This document shows, in pieces, positions 62,386-64,000 of a stretch of 64,000 nt of DNA (its first letter is position 1; the number at the start of each line of letters is the position of its first letter). Below the pieces are notes generated by a model. It was not told the origin of the DNA, searched no databases, and was given only the letters and a program-made list of their open reading frames with translations. The DNA is from JBDTNL01 sp039933785. Its GTDB lineage: Bacteria > Acidobacteriota > Thermoanaerobaculia > Multivoradales > JAGPDF01. The stretch covers positions 1 through 64,000 of the forward strand of contig JBDTNL010000013.1 of assembly GCA_039933785.1 (NCBI GenBank). Direction: 5' to 3'. The translations under genes were made by a program, and so were the position numbers.

Positions 62386-62621
62386 GACGGGGTCTCCAGG
62401 CCTTGCTCGGACTCGTGCAGAGCCGCTATCTCGGCGAGCAGCGTTTCGATGGGGATGCCATAGATGAGCGCGGCATCGGCGAGGGTGTCGAAGCAGGACA
62501 TGACGCAGCCCACACAGGCCATGTGGTGCTCGAGGAAGATCTCCGCCGCCTGCGGAACATGCAACAGCGTGTCTTCGACGGTCATCCCGGCATCGATGGG
62601 TGTGGACCAGCGCGCTTCCAT
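62382..62621 (-). CDS. DUF1858-domain protein
   Basis: A 79-residue protein with VEDTLLHVPQAAEIFLEHHMACVGCVMSC-like DUF1858 core (CVGC at residues 36-39), the same fold as the ScdA N-terminal module. It is the first gene of the DUF1858-hemerythrin-Ric-radical SAM-NnrS-like run. The -10 box TAGATT ends 9 bases before the start codon and no ribosome site is visible. Confidence 0.85.
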   Translation of the reverse strand: MEARWSTPIDAGMTVEDTLLHVPQAAEIFLEHHMACVGCVMSCFDTLADAALIYGIPIETLLAEIAALHESEQGLETPS

Positions 62622-62630
62622 GGCAAGCCC

Positions 62631-62636
62631 AATCTA
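62631..62636 (-). promoter_or_regulatory. -10 box (TAGATT) of the NO-stress operon
   Basis: Minus-strand TAGATT (62636-62631), 9 bases before ATG 62621, implies transcription from about 62624 and an almost leaderless message. Confidence 0.5.
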
Positions 62637-62658
62637 GAGGCGGTGCGCCGGACTGTCT

Positions 62659-62672
62659 TTGCGCCAGCGCAA
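62659..62672 (-). promoter_or_regulatory. Crp/Fnr-family (Dnr/NnrR-type) binding site
   Basis: TTGCG-CCAG-CGCAA, a perfect 5-4-5 dyad centred at 62665.5, 41.5 bases upstream of the inferred start near 62624. That is the class II activator position. The Crp/Fnr-like gene at 62696 is adjacent. Confidence 0.65.
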
Positions 62673-62695
62673 GGACCACGCGTAGCGGTGTGCGA

Positions 62696-63391
62696 CTAGC
62701 TGGGCAAATCCTCGGCGATGGTCACCAGTCCGTGCGGCGACTTGATGAGCACGCGCTCGCGGCCGAGCTCGACCAGGCCCTGCTGCTCCCATTCCGAGAG
62801 CGTGCGGCTGATGGTGAACAACGTGGTGCCGGTGAGCTCGGCGAGATCCTGGCGGCTGAGCGGCAGGTCGAGCAGAACGCCACCCTCGACCCGGCGACCC
62901 GTCTGGCGGGCCAGGCGCAGAATGGCGCGGGCGACCCGCTGCGCGACGCGCTCGGTGGCGAGCTCGCGGTAGCGCTCCTGAAGCTCCTGCATGCGTTCCG
63001 ACATCACTCGCGCCGAATTCATGCCGATCGCGGGGTAGCGTTCGACCAGAGCGGCCACGTCTGCCGGAGTCCAGGAAAACGCCTCGCACGCTTCGACCGC
63101 CTCGGCGGAGACCGGGTAGCGCGCGCCGGCCAGGATTGCGATCGCTCCGAACGGGTCGCCGGGAATGAGAAAGCGCACCACGATCTCCTGTCCGTTGCCC
63201 CCCAGCTTGGTGAGCTTCAACCGGCCGGCGCGCAACATCCACAGCGCCCGCGCCGGCTCGCCTTCGTGGAACAGCAGGACCTTCTTCTCGAAACGCTCGA
63301 CGGCGGCGGCCGCGCCGAGCTCGGCGATGGCCGCGGGCGGCAGACCGCGAAACAGCGCGCAGGTGCCGATGAGCTCGAGATCGGAGGGCAT
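62696..63391 (-). CDS. Crp/Fnr-family transcriptional regulator (Dnr/NnrR-like)
   Basis: The 231-residue protein has a cyclic-nucleotide-binding-like sensor domain (about 10-125; VLLFHEGEPARALWMLRAGRLKL, FLIPGDPFGAIAILAG) and a C-terminal HTH (about 165-215, LSRQDLAELTGTTLFTISRTL). It lacks the N-terminal cysteine cluster of Fnr, so a heme- or NO-sensing Dnr/NnrR role is more likely than oxygen sensing through an FeS cluster. It lies 20 bases after a histidine kinase gene on the same strand. Confidence 0.9.
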   Translation of the reverse strand: MPSDLELIGTCALFRGLPPAAIAELGAAAAVERFEKKVLLFHEGEPARALWMLRAGRLKLTKLGGNGQEIVVRFLIPGDPFGAIAILAGARYPVSAEAVEACEAFSWTPADVAALVERYPAIGMNSARVMSERMQELQERYRELATERVAQRVARAILRLARQTGRRVEGGVLLDLPLSRQDLAELTGTTLFTISRTLSEWEQQGLVELGRERVLIKSPHGLVTIAEDLPS

Positions 63392-63411
63392 TCGGGTAAT
63401 TGTGGCAGAAC

Positions 63412-64000
63412 CTAGGTCTTGGCCAGTGCCAGACCGGACAAGTCCGCCAACGGCAGGCGAATCTCGAAGATCGCACCGCCGTCCGGCGCGTTGCGCGCCG
63501 CCACCGAACCGCCGTAGGCCCGCACGATGCCGCGGACGATGGCGAGCCCCAGGCCGGAATGCTGCGTCGCGACCGCCGCCGGGATCGGCGGACGATAGCT
63601 GAAGAAGCGGTCGAAGATGCGGTCGAGGTGCTGCTCGGGAATCCCCGGGCCGCGATCGCGCACGGTGAGCACCGCGGTGTCGTCCTGACGGTTGAGCTCG
63701 AGCGTCACCAGGGATCCGGCCGGAGAGAGGCTGATGGCATTGTCGATCAGGTTCTCGGTAACCTGCACCAGGCGGTCGGGCGAAGCGAGCATCGACATGG
63801 AGGCCGCGGCCGCCGGCGCGTTGAGCTCGACCCTGCCCGGGGCGCGGCGGGCGTAGTCCTCGACGAGCGCCGCGAGGAGAGCCGCGAAGTCGAGCGGCGC
63901 GCGGGCCTCGTCGGCGATCCGTTGATCGATGCGCGCCACGTCGCGCACGTCGCCGAGCAGCTTCTCGAGGCGGACGATCTCGCCTTGGAGGAGCGCGGCG
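63412..64000 (-). CDS. sensor histidine kinase, C-terminal part (5' end outside window)
   Basis: At least 196 residues of a kinase open at the right edge. LLQGEIVRLEKLLGDVRD is the end of HisKA (its His lies outside), followed by HATPase_c: NLIDNAISLSP (N box), DRGPGIPEQ (G1) and HSGLGLAIV (G2). The reading GTG at 63948 is internal, since the frame continues. Sequence resembles EnvZ/PhoR-type catalytic domains. Its sensor part and cognate regulator are off the window. Confidence 0.85.
   Translation of the reverse strand, partial: AALLQGEIVRLEKLLGDVRDVARIDQRIADEARAPLDFAALLAALVEDYARRAPGRVELNAPAAAASMSMLASPDRLVQVTENLIDNAISLSPAGSLVTLELNRQDDTAVLTVRDRGPGIPEQHLDRIFDRFFSYRPPIPAAVATQHSGLGLAIVRGIVRAYGGSVAARNAPDGGAIFEIRLPLADLSGLALAKT

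Overview
The window comes from a GC-rich, diderm, metabolically versatile bacterium. It carries an LpxC lipid A enzyme, a partial complex I operon, 2-oxoglutarate:ferredoxin oxidoreductase, selenophosphate synthetase and a copper nitrite reductase module. Large secreted M1, M28 and S55-type peptidases, an FHA-GGDEF protein beside a Ser/Thr kinase, and the carcass of a MacB/FtsX-like orphan permease (ADOP type) point to Acidobacteriota, perhaps close to Thermoanaerobaculia or Holophagae. That assignment is inferred from gene content; no rRNA or tRNA gene was seen. Genes are tightly packed, many with ATGA start-stop overlaps, and no gene-free stretch exceeds about 255 bases.

Layout. 1-6150: a truncated alpha/beta hydrolase, an alpha-hydroxy-acid oxidase coupled to a DASS-type anion transporter, and three glycosyltransferases. 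6153-8743 (minus): an operon of SPFH protein, Arc-like regulator, zinc-ribbon protein and an LpxC carrying an N-terminal response-regulator receiver domain. 8846-14161: M1 peptidase, GNAT, BoxB/PaaA-like diiron protein and proline dehydrogenase. 14292-20069: FHA-GGDEF protein, Ser/Thr kinase with TPR-like tail, cysteine-cluster protein, and two membrane proteins including a Na+/H+ antiporter. 20321-30161: recN, Sua5/TsaC, S55 peptidase, beta-propeller protein, coaD, adenosine deaminase family protein, a small membrane protein, and a molybdopterin oxidoreductase fused to pentapeptide repeats. 30250-38915: M28 peptidase, DUF2071, an IPMDH-like and an IPMS-like enzyme flanking a histidine kinase, XerD-like recombinase, lytic transglycosylase and CoxG-like protein. 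38930-42699 (minus): ADOP pseudogene and a SpoIIE phosphatase. 42773-49392: ferritin-like protein, nuoB-nuoCD-nuoI, a pyruvyltransferase-PhyH fusion and a DUF4097 protein. 49408-53214: VapBC-type toxin-antitoxin, then korA-korB. 53245-56812 (minus): metallophosphoesterase, DUF1015 and selD. 56950-64000: a nitrite/NO island with NirK and a cupredoxin on plus, and on minus DUF1858, hemerythrin, Ric, a radical SAM protein and an NnrS/heme-copper-like membrane protein, next to a Crp/Fnr regulator and a truncated histidine kinase.

How the genes may work together. The SPFH-Arc-zinc ribbon-REC-LpxC operon suggests phosphorelay and membrane-scaffold control of lipid A synthesis. The FHA-GGDEF/kinase pair suggests a threonine-phosphorylation to c-di-GMP link. 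The NO island has a symmetrical Crp/Fnr-type site (TTGCG-N4-CGCAA) centred about 41.5 bases upstream of the inferred start of its minus-strand operon, beside a Dnr/NnrR-like regulator gene. Several genes have a TANNNT -10 box 6-9 bases before the start codon, which suggests frequent leaderless transcripts.
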